Below, piece by piece: positions 30,426 through 39,894 of a stretch of DNA of 41,324 bases. Made by a program: the position numbers and the translations under genes. Each line of letters begins with the position of its first letter. The stretch's first letter is position 1. Origin of the DNA: a virus; the IMG/VR virus record IMGVR_UViG_3300035698_004230, positions 1 to 41,324 of that record, one strand, 5' to 3'. The notes under the pieces are model-generated. The model saw only the letters and a list, made by a program, of their open reading frames with translations, did no database searches and was not told where the DNA came from.

Positions 30426-33400
30426 ATGCCAGACGAAAATGAGTTCAATAAGAAATTAGCTAAGTGGGAAGAGCAGACTCAGCTCTATCAGGATAAATCT
30501 GTAGCTGACGAAGCACGTGTAACTTCTTTTACTGAGCAACTGCAGGGGCTTGTTACGCCAGGCCCGGGTAAAGCCTTTATCAATATCCCTTTATGGGAAG
30601 CTACTCCTGAGCCTATCAGAAACCTGCTGAGAAAAGAAAGGGAAACATTCTTTCCTACTCTTGGCAGCTTACCAGAAACTACCAGAGGCGAGCTGAGGGT
30701 TAGTATAGATGCTGCTCTTACGAGTGTGGAGAAGAATGATTTCTACTCTCGCCTCTATGGTGAAGTTCCGTATGCTATTGTCTCTGGTAGTGCTGGGTCT
30801 GCTGATGATATCCTGTCGATGCTTCTTCCTCCAGAAAATCTAACACCTGTAGAGATGGCAGAAGTAAGAGCTACTATAGACGACATGGTAGCTACTCTAT
30901 TAGAGCCTTCAGGGATAGCACTTCCAGAGGAGATGGAATATCCTGAGTTGAAAGCTCCTGAGGCAGTATCAAGTGTTCCCATTACTATACATCAGCTATC
31001 AGTTACTGAGATTGTTAAGTCACTTACCACTCCTAGAACACCAGAAGCTGCTATGACTGAGGCTGAGTATAAAGAGTTTCTAGAATCCAAAGGTTATGAC
31101 GCCGAGGATATCGACCAAGAGCAACAGCTTTTGGCAGAGCAGCTTATAACATCTTGGCAGGACAGGAATACTCAGATAGAGGCAAATAGAGCTGCTATAG
31201 CAGATATGCCAGACTATAAAATAACAGACCTATTAAAGGAAATGGCTATGTCCACAGGTCTATCCTTGATGGAGATAGCTATGGCATATCGTGAGAGAGT
31301 GTCTATGCCTCTTGCTGGACATCTATGGAAGAATATCTGGCCTGACATAGAGGCTGAATATCAGCGCTATAAGATAGCTAATCCAGAGGTGTCTGACTGG
31401 AAAGCTATGGGGCACGCATTTGAAGACTGGGATGCTCCATATGAAGGAACAGCAGAATGGATGTTTAAGTATCTACTGCTGGAAGGTATTGCTGACCCTC
31501 TATCATATGTAGGCTGGGGGATAGCTACCAAAATTACCAGGCCTTTTGGTAGGTTTGGCAGAGTTGTGGGCGGCGTAGAGAAAGGCATGATGGAGATTAT
31601 GAATCTCCCGTTTGACTTCCTAAAGAGTGTATGGGGAAAACTGCCAAAGACTCTTACTCAGCGGGCATTACTCACTAGAGCTAAATCAGAGCAGTACTTA
31701 CAGGCATATGTTGAGAAAGTTGCTGGGAAGTCTCTTAGAGATATGAGTATGCCTGACTTTGAGAAGGCAGCCAGTAGGGCTATGAAGTATGCTTTCAATA
31801 ATCCCCAGGCTGAGAGTGATATAGCTATAGCTGGTAGGGCGCTTCTTGCCCACTCACCAATAGATGAGAAAACTGTAAGGGCTTGGGCGACTAGACTAAA
31901 ATCTACTCTTTCGCCTGATGATATAACTCCAGCTACTGTCCAAGCTGTAGACGATGTGTTTGAGGATTTCTTCTGGAAGTCTACTAATAAGCTTCTACCC
32001 GCAGATGAAGCTGCTGGCAGACTCTTATCCATATTCAATAATGCTGGAGATGACGCTTTACGAGCATCAGCCAAGCGTCTACTTGAGGAAAGGTCAGCGT
32101 CCATCATGCTTGGTGCTATGTCATTTGCTGGGGCTAAGAACCCTATAAAGGCTGTAATGTCAGTAGGATATAGAAACTTCAAAATCCATATAGCATCTGA
32201 GGAAGCAGTTGCTGCTGTTGCTCGTAGACTATCTGGCTCTCATGCTACTCTACTCCATAGGATAGACTTAAGACTTCAGGCTGTTTGGAGGAACACTATT
32301 GACAGATGGATAGTTAGGACCTTCGCAGAAGCGTATCTAACCTTTGGTCTCTACGGTCCTATGAATATGATAGAGGACTTCTTACGCTCAGCCCTTGGAG
32401 GAGTTAGACCTGCTAGAATGAATAATGCTAGGTTTATGAGAAAGTGGCAGGGTGTCAGATACGACCCTAATCTAAGCCGAGACGCTATGTCAGAGATGTT
32501 AGGATATTTCAGGGCTAGACCAGAGGGTGAACTTAATAACTGGATACTACAGCTTGGGGGCTTGGCTAAGGGCTTTGGTGATAGAACATATAGGATATTA
32601 GTCCAAGCTCCTGGTCATGTAGGTATGGAGGTGAGACGTAACTTTGTAGACGGCAGAGCTACGCAGATACTATCTGACATAGGAGGAGACGCAGTACTGA
32701 GATTGAGAAATGCTGGTTCTAGCATTGTTCCTACTACCATTGGTAATAAGCCACTCAGACGGCAGATACAGGCAGTAGCAGATGACCTCAGACTATCAGG
32801 AGACCCTAGTGTTATAAGAGCTGGTAAGGACGAGTTTACTCGTCTTAAGATTCTCAGAACTGAGGTAGACTCAATTCTACAGGAACATCCTAACCTACCG
32901 AGGACAGTAAGAGACCAGATAATGGGCGCTTATGACGACAATATCTTATTGCGTAGCGCTGATGATATTGATAGAGTTGTTAGAGGAGCCAGTGACCTGA
33001 TGATGGACGACTTTCTTAGGAGTCCTACAGTTGCTGCTCAACAGTATAGGGAGCTAGCAGATTTCCTCGTGGCTCTTGAGGTAAAGAATCCTCAGGAAAT
33101 GGCGTCAGCTATTCAGGCAGTTCATAAGATGTCGGAGATATACGGTGCTCTTCCTGACCAGATAATAGGCAGAGTCACTGTTAAATCAAGAGGCCTTCCG
33201 CTTGTTGACAGACGAGCTGCCTTTGATACTGAGTTTGATAGAATATACCAGTTCCTAGACTCTGCTGGGGCAGATATAGATAGAGTGATAAACAGTCTCA
33301 CTACAGCTAAGATTGGGTCTGCTGGCTATATTAAGGCTAGAACAAGAGTATTTGATATTATGACTACTAAGCGTGAGTATGCTCTTGAATGGAGAACTCA

Positions 33401-35816
33401 GAATATGGCAAGACGCCACGATATCTTTGCTGGTGTATCTAAGAAAGATATGACTGCTGAGTTCTGGGATGACTTCTATCTGCAGATGAATAGAGAGTTT
33501 AAGGAGTTCACTCTTAGGCAGGCAGACCTTGATGGACAACTCGTTAGAGCTATGGACGCTATGAATATAAGTGCTGGAGCTAAGATAACATCTAGAGCTC
33601 CAATCATAGTTAGAGATAGACCCTTGGCTCCTCAGGATATAGCTGCTCTTCTTGGTGTAAGAGGAGACGATATATCTCGGGCACTGCTTGATGTACTTAC
33701 AGTCCAGAATAATAGGGAATTCTTCATATCCTATGTGAGAGCTATGACTAGGCCTGGAGACGTTGGGTTTACTAAGAAAGCTATTGGCGAAGTCTATGAC
33801 CAGATAGCATATAGCCTTAGAGTAGCTCCAGAGTCTATGTCGTGGATAAGTGGTAAGCAGTTAGAACTGGATGCAGCGAGAGTTGAGATACATAGCCTAT
33901 ACAACTCTAAACTCCTACCAGATAGTGAGATAGCTGCCATAGGTAAATACTTTGACGATGTAGGTGGCGCTGTAGAGGAGCTGATGTATAAGAGAATTCC
34001 TCCTAAAGGTAAGAAGCCTGGCGGTCTAAAAGTAAAGGATGAATATGCCAACTACGACGACCTCCGTCAGCAGGCTATGGATGAAGCTAATAAGTGGTAT
34101 TATCAGGAGTATCCTGACTACACTAATGCTAATGCCTTTGATGCTATGATGAAGACAATCTATCCTTACTGGACGTACGAAAGTCAGCGATGGTTCTGGT
34201 TACCTCGTAGCTTTGTCCGCCATCCTGGAACTTTCACTGCCTTTGAAAGGTGGCAGGATAATACTGACTATGGCTATATCCATATTCCTAATACCTCAGT
34301 AGATGTAAATCCTTTCAGAGGCACAGTGTATGGCTCTATGACTACAAGGCTAACAAGACGGGACTACCCTGAATACTACGACTCGCTTGAAGCGGCTAGC
34401 GGTCTGATAGAGTTTAATGACTACCTCACCAGATTTGGTTTCTACCCGGGCGCTCATCTTAGCATACCTCTAGCAGCTATGGGTGGTCTTGAGCAGCAGA
34501 TGGGTGAGACACTACCAGCAATATGGAAGACTCCACTCAATGCTCTTATCGCTCTGAAGCCTGAGAGTGAGAATGTCAAGTGGCTATCTGACCATATATT
34601 CTCTGATAGATTCAGGGACTATATGACTATACTAGAAGTGAATAAGAGAGGCTATAACGGAAGTCATCTCTGGACTAAGGTAAAAGAGGATATAGACCTT
34701 ACTGATGAGGAACAGGCTATATGGGACTCTGCAAGAGGTGAAGCTGCATTCTACGGAGTTGGCTTTGAGCAGTTTGGTCTATTCAGGCTGAGGTCAGATG
34801 AGCAGTATGCAGCCTATGAGAAGTCAGCAGCCGTCATTGAGGAGATGACTGGATATACTGAGAAGCAGCAAACATGGCTACGAAGACATGGTTATAGAGT
34901 ATGGGATGTGGTAGGAGGTATGTCAGCTACTAACCAAGCTATACTGCAGGAGATGGAGATATATAAGTGGATGGGCAGTAAGACTCCAATGCTTCCATCT
35001 AGACAGCAGGAGGAACTAAAGAAACTGGACTTAGACTGGGACGATGTTACGTCCTATACTGAGAGTAATAAAGAGAAGATACTTCAGCTTCAGCAAGAGT
35101 TTCTATCTAGCATCCTAGGACCAAAACAGTTTGAGGACAGAGTTCAAGCTCTCTATCAAGCTCAGAGAACTTATATAGATGAGAAGACGAAGGAGAATCC
35201 TAATATGACTCTAGAGGGTAGGATGGAGTACTATAAGAAGTATAATATAGCTATTCCTGTCCAGCATCCTATGAGGGAACTTCTTAATCTTTACTTTAGT
35301 ATAGAGCTGCAAGATGCTTATGATGACGTAACTGGTGAGCGCTATACTGACTGGGATACATTCTTTGCTCAACGGGCGGCTATTGGTGATGCTATCCCAG
35401 AGGGACTCAAAGATGAATGGGATACATACCTATCTAGAAATGTTGTTAGAATATGGGAGATTAGAAGCGACGTCAATAATAAGTACTTCCGAAAGTATTA
35501 TGAGCTTGGAGAAGCAACCTTAGCTACTTACCCTGAGAATGAGCAAAAACTGATTGAGGAGTTTCAGTATCTTAGAAGAACTGGTCAGCAACTAGATAGA
35601 CAAAATGAGATTAGGGAAACAATCTCATCCAAGACTGGCAATAAGATAATGTCCAGCTTTGAGTCAGATGTATCAGATAACCGAGCAGCCCTCAGATACG
35701 CTAATCCTCACCTAGATGCGTGGCTATTTTACTGGGGAAAAGTCACTAGCTTCAAAACTCCTCAGGCAGAGGCGATATATCATCAGATAGCGATGGATAC
35801 TGGAAGGAAGATATAA
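30426..35816 (+). CDS. Giant (1796-residue) virion protein, probable internal/ejection protein
   Basis: The largest gene of the genome. Mostly helical with regions of coiled coil; residues about 340-420 and 640-700 contain hydrophobic, Gly-rich stretches (GIADPLSYVGWGIATKI; FAEAYLTFGLYGPMN) that may cross or touch membranes. The C-terminal third is rich in Tyr, Trp and acidic residues (YPYWTYESQRWFWLPRSF). Placement between portal and scaffold, and lack of a separate tape measure, fit an internal protein ejected with DNA or a core of the short tail. I could not find lytic transglycosylase or RNA polymerase motifs with confidence. Confidence 0.5.
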   Translation: MPDENEFNKKLAKWEEQTQLYQDKSVADEARVTSFTEQLQGLVTPGPGKAFINIPLWEATPEPIRNLLRKERETFFPTLGSLPETTRGELRVSIDAALTSVEKNDFYSRLYGEVPYAIVSGSAGSADDILSMLLPPENLTPVEMAEVRATIDDMVATLLEPSGIALPEEMEYPELKAPEAVSSVPITIHQLSVTEIVKSLTTPRTPEAAMTEAEYKEFLESKGYDAEDIDQEQQLLAEQLITSWQDRNTQIEANRAAIADMPDYKITDLLKEMAMSTGLSLMEIAMAYRERVSMPLAGHLWKNIWPDIEAEYQRYKIANPEVSDWKAMGHAFEDWDAPYEGTAEWMFKYLLLEGIADPLSYVGWGIATKITRPFGRFGRVVGGVEKGMMEIMNLPFDFLKSVWGKLPKTLTQRALLTRAKSEQYLQAYVEKVAGKSLRDMSMPDFEKAASRAMKYAFNNPQAESDIAIAGRALLAHSPIDEKTVRAWATRLKSTLSPDDITPATVQAVDDVFEDFFWKSTNKLLPADEAAGRLLSIFNNAGDDALRASAKRLLEERSASIMLGAMSFAGAKNPIKAVMSVGYRNFKIHIASEEAVAAVARRLSGSHATLLHRIDLRLQAVWRNTIDRWIVRTFAEAYLTFGLYGPMNMIEDFLRSALGGVRPARMNNARFMRKWQGVRYDPNLSRDAMSEMLGYFRARPEGELNNWILQLGGLAKGFGDRTYRILVQAPGHVGMEVRRNFVDGRATQILSDIGGDAVLRLRNAGSSIVPTTIGNKPLRRQIQAVADDLRLSGDPSVIRAGKDEFTRLKILRTEVDSILQEHPNLPRTVRDQIMGAYDDNILLRSADDIDRVVRGASDLMMDDFLRSPTVAAQQYRELADFLVALEVKNPQEMASAIQAVHKMSEIYGALPDQIIGRVTVKSRGLPLVDRRAAFDTEFDRIYQFLDSAGADIDRVINSLTTAKIGSAGYIKARTRVFDIMTTKREYALEWRTQNMARRHDIFAGVSKKDMTAEFWDDFYLQMNREFKEFTLRQADLDGQLVRAMDAMNISAGAKITSRAPIIVRDRPLAPQDIAALLGVRGDDISRALLDVLTVQNNREFFISYVRAMTRPGDVGFTKKAIGEVYDQIAYSLRVAPESMSWISGKQLELDAARVEIHSLYNSKLLPDSEIAAIGKYFDDVGGAVEELMYKRIPPKGKKPGGLKVKDEYANYDDLRQQAMDEANKWYYQEYPDYTNANAFDAMMKTIYPYWTYESQRWFWLPRSFVRHPGTFTAFERWQDNTDYGYIHIPNTSVDVNPFRGTVYGSMTTRLTRRDYPEYYDSLEAASGLIEFNDYLTRFGFYPGAHLSIPLAAMGGLEQQMGETLPAIWKTPLNALIALKPESENVKWLSDHIFSDRFRDYMTILEVNKRGYNGSHLWTKVKEDIDLTDEEQAIWDSARGEAAFYGVGFEQFGLFRLRSDEQYAAYEKSAAVIEEMTGYTEKQQTWLRRHGYRVWDVVGGMSATNQAILQEMEIYKWMGSKTPMLPSRQQEELKKLDLDWDDVTSYTESNKEKILQLQQEFLSSILGPKQFEDRVQALYQAQRTYIDEKTKENPNMTLEGRMEYYKKYNIAIPVQHPMRELLNLYFSIELQDAYDDVTGERYTDWDTFFAQRAAIGDAIPEGLKDEWDTYLSRNVVRIWEIRSDVNNKYFRKYYELGEATLATYPENEQKLIEEFQYLRRTGQQLDRQNEIRETISSKTGNKIMSSFESDVSDNRAALRYANPHLDAWLFYWGKVTSFKTPQAEAIYHQIAMDTGRKI

Positions 35817-36163
35817 TGGCTGGCAACGATTTTTGGTCACAGTTTGAGCCAGATGAGCTATCTCCGAAGGTCATGCGTTTGTCAGTACTTCCGCCTCGTC
35901 AGCAAAAGATTGAGACTCTAACTCATTACGGTAATGGGAATCTTGCCTGCGTTAGATGCGGTTTCTCTGATATAAGGGCTCTAAGCTTAGACCATATTAA
36001 CGGCAGAAGCCCTGCTGATAACTGGCGTAACAAAGCTAGAAGTGGCTATGCTCTCTATCGGCGGTTGAGGTCTAGAGGCTACCCAGCAGGTTATCAGACT
36101 TTATGTATGAACTGTCAGTGGATAAAGAGGGAAGAGAACCATGAGCTTTGGAGGAAAATATAA
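35816..36163 (+). CDS. HNH endonuclease-like protein
   Basis: 115 residues; ATG overlaps the upstream TAA. CVRCGF, LDHINGRSPADN and LCMNCQWIK are the HNH pattern with two zinc Cys pairs. It sits between the giant virion protein and the late promoter at 36214, either as a homing endonuclease or a packaging-associated nickase. Confidence 0.72.
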   Translation: MAGNDFWSQFEPDELSPKVMRLSVLPPRQQKIETLTHYGNGNLACVRCGFSDIRALSLDHINGRSPADNWRNKARSGYALYRRLRSRGYPAGYQTLCMNCQWIKREENHELWRKI

Positions 36164-36213
36164 TTTGAAATGTTGTATAATAATACTATGTTACATATAT
36201 TTCATTATATCTG

Positions 36214-36243
36214 TTGACATAAGTGGCGATGATGTGTTATAAT
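36214..36243 (+). promoter_or_regulatory. Late promoter 2 with TTGACATAA element
   Basis: TTGACA (36214-36219), 18 bases, TATAAT (36238-36243) with TGT before it. The -35 lies in TTGACATAAG as at 26214 and in the array. AT-rich sequence from 36164 may be an UP element. It boosts scaffold and capsid expression. Confidence 0.82.
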
Positions 36244-36266
36244 ATAGAATAGGAGGTGAGAGAACA

Positions 36267-36917
36267 ATGGGCAACGAACTGACCTATACTAAGAATGATG
36301 ACGGGACTATTAGTGTGAAGGAGACTTCTTCTAACGATGGAACTGTTGAGACTAGAGAAATCCGTTACGCTAAGGAAGCTGACTTATTGGCAGTAAAGGG
36401 GAGCTCTCAGGCAGCTAAGGAAAGGGCAGAGACAGCGGAGGCTGCTTCTAAAGCAGCTGAGGAATCTTCCTCAAAACACAAAGAAGAGATTAAGACCGCT
36501 AATAAATCTCTAGACGAAACCCACCAGAAGCAGCTTGAGGCTGAAGCTAAGGTGGACAAGCTTGAGGAACAGGTTAAAGCAGGTGTCGGTTCAAAAGAGG
36601 AATTGGACAAAGTCAAGACGGAACTAGAGGCCGCTAAAACGAGCGGAGAGGGGCTTACTAATAAAGCCCTTGATTATCGCAGGCAGATAATTGCAGCTAC
36701 CTATGGCATACCTGTTGATACATTAGGCGAAAAGACGATGGAACAACTTGACTTTTACGAGGAAGCTTTGAAGGCCGTAATCGCCACTAAGGCAGCTGGG
36801 AACTTTGCTGTTGGCGGCGGAGGTGGTGGAGGCACTCCAGTAACTTCATTAGATAGAGCAAAGGCTACTATTGCAGCTGCTATGGAGCGAAGAAACCAAG
36901 GATTTAATAAAGACTAA
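36267..36917 (+). CDS. Capsid scaffolding protein
   Basis: 216 residues directly before the capsid gene. The middle (about 40-135) is a long Ala/Lys/Glu coiled coil; a GGGGGGG linker is near 190, followed by a basic helix (RAKATIAAAMERR) as in scaffolds whose C-terminal helix binds the capsid. AGGAGGTGAG is a strong ribosome site. The same seven-Gly linker occurs in the early protein at 22846-23361. Confidence 0.78.
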   Translation: MGNELTYTKNDDGTISVKETSSNDGTVETREIRYAKEADLLAVKGSSQAAKERAETAEAASKAAEESSSKHKEEIKTANKSLDETHQKQLEAEAKVDKLEEQVKAGVGSKEELDKVKTELEAAKTSGEGLTNKALDYRRQIIAATYGIPVDTLGEKTMEQLDFYEEALKAVIATKAAGNFAVGGGGGGGTPVTSLDRAKATIAAAMERRNQGFNKD

Positions 36918-36936
36918 AAATTAGGAGGATAGGAAG

Positions 36937-37986
36937 ATGGCAGACTCAGGTGGACATTGGGCGACATTAGCGGAAGCTGAGAAGCTTACACAGTCAACTC
37001 TTATTCCTGGAGTTATAGAAACTGATGTTAAGAGGAATAATCCTCTTGACAGAATGCCTGTAGCTCAGGCCGCAAACTCTGGAAAGAAGATACAGTGGGT
37101 ACGTGAGAAGACCACAGTAGAAGACTCAGTAGCCGATGTAGATATTGGCGAGCAGCTTGTGTGGTCTGATGATGTAGAGTACGATGAGGTTGAGACGAAA
37201 TTGAAGCGTCAGTATGTTCAGAGGAAGCTTGACCACTTCGTTCGTGACATCTACGGTAATATGTCTAACTATAGAGCTCAGGTGCTGCTTGAAATGGAGA
37301 AGGGTCTGAAGCGGAAGATTGGAGATAAAATCTTCTACAATGACCTAACCTACGGAGGAGCCAAACAATTTGACGGCCTCCATGCTTTGGCGGCAGAGAA
37401 CAGTCTGACCTCAGGACTCAACATAGACGGCGCTGGTGCTGGTCTAGCTCTGGAGGACCTGAGAACTATGGCTGATGCTATGGTAGCTGGATGTGATGAG
37501 ATATGGCTTCCATTTGCTCTCATAAGGAGAATAGAGGCAGCCTATGAGGAGCGTGGCTTCGTGGCTCTTGCATCAGCTACTGCTGGCTCTTTGTCTCTAC
37601 TCACCAGAAGTATCAGTGACATTGGCAAGCGTATACTCTACTGGAATGGCATACCCCTTGTTCCTACCGACTACCTGGTAGCTGAGGAAGCTAATACAGG
37701 TGAGACTCATGTTATCGGAGATGCTAGAGCTAAGTACACAACCACAAAGACTTACAGCGTCTTTGGAGTCAAGTTCGGTAATGTGATGGAGAAAGACCCA
37801 GGTGTATGCTTAGCCTACGGCGGAACTGAAGGCGCTGGCGACTTCTATAAGCTAACTCCGTTCCCAGAGCTGGAAGACTACGATGCTGAGGGTATGAGGA
37901 TTACTAGCTACAACTCAATGCTTCAGGGCAGTAAGTTTACTGTCGCTCGTATCTTTGACATCATAGACGCTGCAGTAACTGCATAA
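36937..37986 (+). CDS. Major capsid protein (HK97 fold)
   Basis: 349 residues with TAGGAGGAT before the ATG. After an N-terminal arm (LTQSTLIPGVIETDVKRNNP), the E-loop/P-domain region with a long helix (RAQVLLEMEKGLKRKIGDKI), then IWLPFALIRRIEAA and GIPLVPTDYL in the A domain, and TYSVFGVKFG near the end match HK97-type capsids that follow a scaffold. Length is typical. Confidence 0.85.
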   Translation: MADSGGHWATLAEAEKLTQSTLIPGVIETDVKRNNPLDRMPVAQAANSGKKIQWVREKTTVEDSVADVDIGEQLVWSDDVEYDEVETKLKRQYVQRKLDHFVRDIYGNMSNYRAQVLLEMEKGLKRKIGDKIFYNDLTYGGAKQFDGLHALAAENSLTSGLNIDGAGAGLALEDLRTMADAMVAGCDEIWLPFALIRRIEAAYEERGFVALASATAGSLSLLTRSISDIGKRILYWNGIPLVPTDYLVAEEANTGETHVIGDARAKYTTTKTYSVFGVKFGNVMEKDPGVCLAYGGTEGAGDFYKLTPFPELEDYDAEGMRITSYNSMLQGSKFTVARIFDIIDAAVTA

Positions 37987-38012
37987 AGTAAATAGTAAAA
38001 GGAGGATTTCAG

Positions 38013-38870
38013 ATGAGGACTCGACTCGACTACGATTTGAGAAGTGAGAACGGATGCGTTCTCCTTCTGCCTCCCCACGTTAAGACCGATGAGATTAACA
38101 TGGGAGAGCCTGACATATTTGCTGCTGATACCCAAAAGTACCCGGTTGGTTCTCTAGCATGGTATCCAGGCATAGGCAAGAAGTTCCGCTATGTTAAGGC
38201 TGCAGAAGATATCACCGAAGCGACCTCTGCCCGTCTAGTTGCTAATGGCAACTATGCTGCTGGTGTCGCTGCTGGTGGCATAGCTGCAAACGTGCATGGC
38301 TATAATGGTCTCGCTTTTGCCCAGGCAGAAATAGGTCAGAGCTACATTGATATAGACCTTACTGAACGTGCCGTAAACTTTTTCGAGGGTAGCTATCTTC
38401 AGCTCTTACCCGCTGCGAACCCTATAGCTCAGTACTATGTCATAGGTTCTGATGTATCTACGGCTACATACACCAGGGTTTATATTGACCAACCGCTCAA
38501 ACAGACGATTACTGTCGCCATGTATATCGGGATAAGTGCCAGCCCTTATACTAGGATTATAAACGGCAGTACAGCTCCTGCACGATACAAGTCATTTGTC
38601 GGTATACCTTTCGCTAACCCAACTAGTGGTCAGTATTCCTGGATACAAACTGCAGGGCCTGTTTGGATACAGCCAGGAAGCTGGGCTGATGATAGGCTAC
38701 CTGGTAGGGCTCCGAACTTCCGAGACGTATACGCTGCGATAGACGGAGCAATCACGTGCAGTTGGGTATTCGGAGCTGCTACCGACGGCTACCAGAGAGT
38801 GGGCTACTTGTTAGACGCCACCGCGCATAACTATGGAAGTGTCTTCATTATGCTTCAGCTGGAAGGCTAA
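38013..38870 (+). CDS. Capsid-associated decoration-like protein
   Basis: 285 residues, AAAGGAGGATTTC upstream. YPVGSLAWYPGIGKKFRYVK is the strand pattern typical of proteins encoded right after capsid genes that decorate the shell; the rest is beta-rich with Gly, Ala and Tyr and several segments ending in aromatic pairs. A head-decoration or minor capsid role is inferred from place and composition. Confidence 0.6.
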   Translation: MRTRLDYDLRSENGCVLLLPPHVKTDEINMGEPDIFAADTQKYPVGSLAWYPGIGKKFRYVKAAEDITEATSARLVANGNYAAGVAAGGIAANVHGYNGLAFAQAEIGQSYIDIDLTERAVNFFEGSYLQLLPAANPIAQYYVIGSDVSTATYTRVYIDQPLKQTITVAMYIGISASPYTRIINGSTAPARYKSFVGIPFANPTSGQYSWIQTAGPVWIQPGSWADDRLPGRAPNFRDVYAAIDGAITCSWVFGAATDGYQRVGYLLDATAHNYGSVFIMLQLEG

Positions 38871-38886
38871 CGAGGATATAGGCTAA

Positions 38887-38910
38887 GGGGCTGGGCCTTA
38901 AGTCAGCCCC
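38887..38910 (+). terminator. GC-rich hairpin after the capsid cluster
   Basis: GGGGCTG (38887-38893) pairs perfectly with CAGCCCC (38904-38910) around a 10-base loop. There is no T-run, so it may attenuate transcription or protect the 3' end of the capsid message rather than end it. Confidence 0.5.
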
Positions 38911-38939
38911 ATGAGATAAGTCGGAAGGAGGGATGACAG

Positions 38940-39242
38940 ATGATTTATCAGGTCATAGATAGGGAGACGATAGCAGATGTTTCAGCAGCTGTAGGATTTA
39001 CTGATGCTAAAATACCACCTGCTGACAACAAGGTTATCTATGCTCTCATTCAAGCTATAGGTGGTGATGTCAGATTCTGTATAGAAGGCACTATTCCTAC
39101 AGCTACCAAAGGTCTCAGACTCCCCGAGGACTCTATGATAGAGGTTTGGGGAGACCAAGCGCTACAAGACTTCCTCTGTATCACAGATGGAGACCAAGCT
39201 AATACTCTCGAGGTGGTTTACTTCGGCAGAGGAGGGCTGTAA
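38940..39242 (+). CDS. Small beta-rich head-region protein
   Basis: 100 residues with AAGGAGGG before the ATG. Strands such as VRFCIEGTIPTATKGLRLPE and MIEVWGDQALQDFLCI follow a pattern seen in small proteins next to phage capsids. Probably a head cement or fibre-base component. Stop overlaps the next ATG (TAATG). Confidence 0.55.
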   Translation: MIYQVIDRETIADVSAAVGFTDAKIPPADNKVIYALIQAIGGDVRFCIEGTIPTATKGLRLPEDSMIEVWGDQALQDFLCITDGDQANTLEVVYFGRGGL

Positions 39243-39694
39243 TGCTTAAGAACTATTCTGGCGCAAGTAGTGGAAAGATAAGTGCTTTATATCATGAGGC
39301 CTTCCACGAGTCCTTCACATTTCCAGAGGACTCAGACGAGCAAGTGACCTTCACTGCTAAGGACGCAGCCAACACTTGGAGTGACTGGGCAGAAGTCAAA
39401 GATGACCAGAATGTTACACTGTCGTCCAAGTTTACCACCTACAATGGTCATATATCAGCTGTAACCGCTGAGACTACAAACCAGGCAAACAAGGTCTATA
39501 TGCTGGAAATTGCTTATGGAGCTTCAAAGACTATAGTTGCTAGGTTTAGACTTTACGGCGGTGCTGTGCCTAAACAGACTCAGAGAATACGAGCATTGAA
39601 GATTCCAGCTGGCGAGACCATCTACTACAGGATGAAGTGTGAGGTAGCATCTGCATCAGCAGAAGTCCATATCCGTTATCATTTAGACGACTAA
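39242..39694 (+). CDS. Beta-rich head or fibre protein
   Basis: 150 residues, start overlaps the upstream stop. A beta-sandwich-like sequence with many Thr, Ala, Val and Tyr (VYMLEIAYGASKTIVARFRL; AETIYYRMKCEV-type end). Located among minor virion genes. Function inferred from context only. Confidence 0.5.
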   Translation: MLKNYSGASSGKISALYHEAFHESFTFPEDSDEQVTFTAKDAANTWSDWAEVKDDQNVTLSSKFTTYNGHISAVTAETTNQANKVYMLEIAYGASKTIVARFRLYGGAVPKQTQRIRALKIPAGETIYYRMKCEVASASAEVHIRYHLDD

Positions 39695-39711
39695 ACTAAG
39701 GAGGTAAGAAT

Positions 39712-39894
39712 ATGCCATTGGCAGTAGATAATCTGACAGTAGATAGCGGAGATGATGTTGTCAAGGATGCTATCTCAAAGAGTATAGAGAAGTGTATGGC
39801 TGAAGGAGGAAACCAGAAGGAATGCGCTGCTATGGCGTATTCTATAGCTAGAGAGAATACAGGAAAGCCTATGGCTGGGGGGACTCAGCAGTGA
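39712..39894 (+). CDS. Small acidic helical protein with paired Cys
   Basis: 60 residues, AAGGAGGTAAG upstream. Segment CMAEGGNQKECAAMAYSIAR suggests two helices with Cys at each side and a Gly tail. Similar small proteins occur among phage late genes, but the role is unknown. The stop overlaps the next GTG. Confidence 0.55.
   Translation: MPLAVDNLTVDSGDDVVKDAISKSIEKCMAEGGNQKECAAMAYSIARENTGKPMAGGTQQ

Noticed and set aside
30426-35816. N4-like virion RNA polymerase or tail tape measure
   Set aside because: I could not find the TxxGR, motif B or motif C pattern of single-subunit RNA polymerases, and the gene is on the wrong side of the capsid genes for a tape measure. Left as an internal protein candidate.
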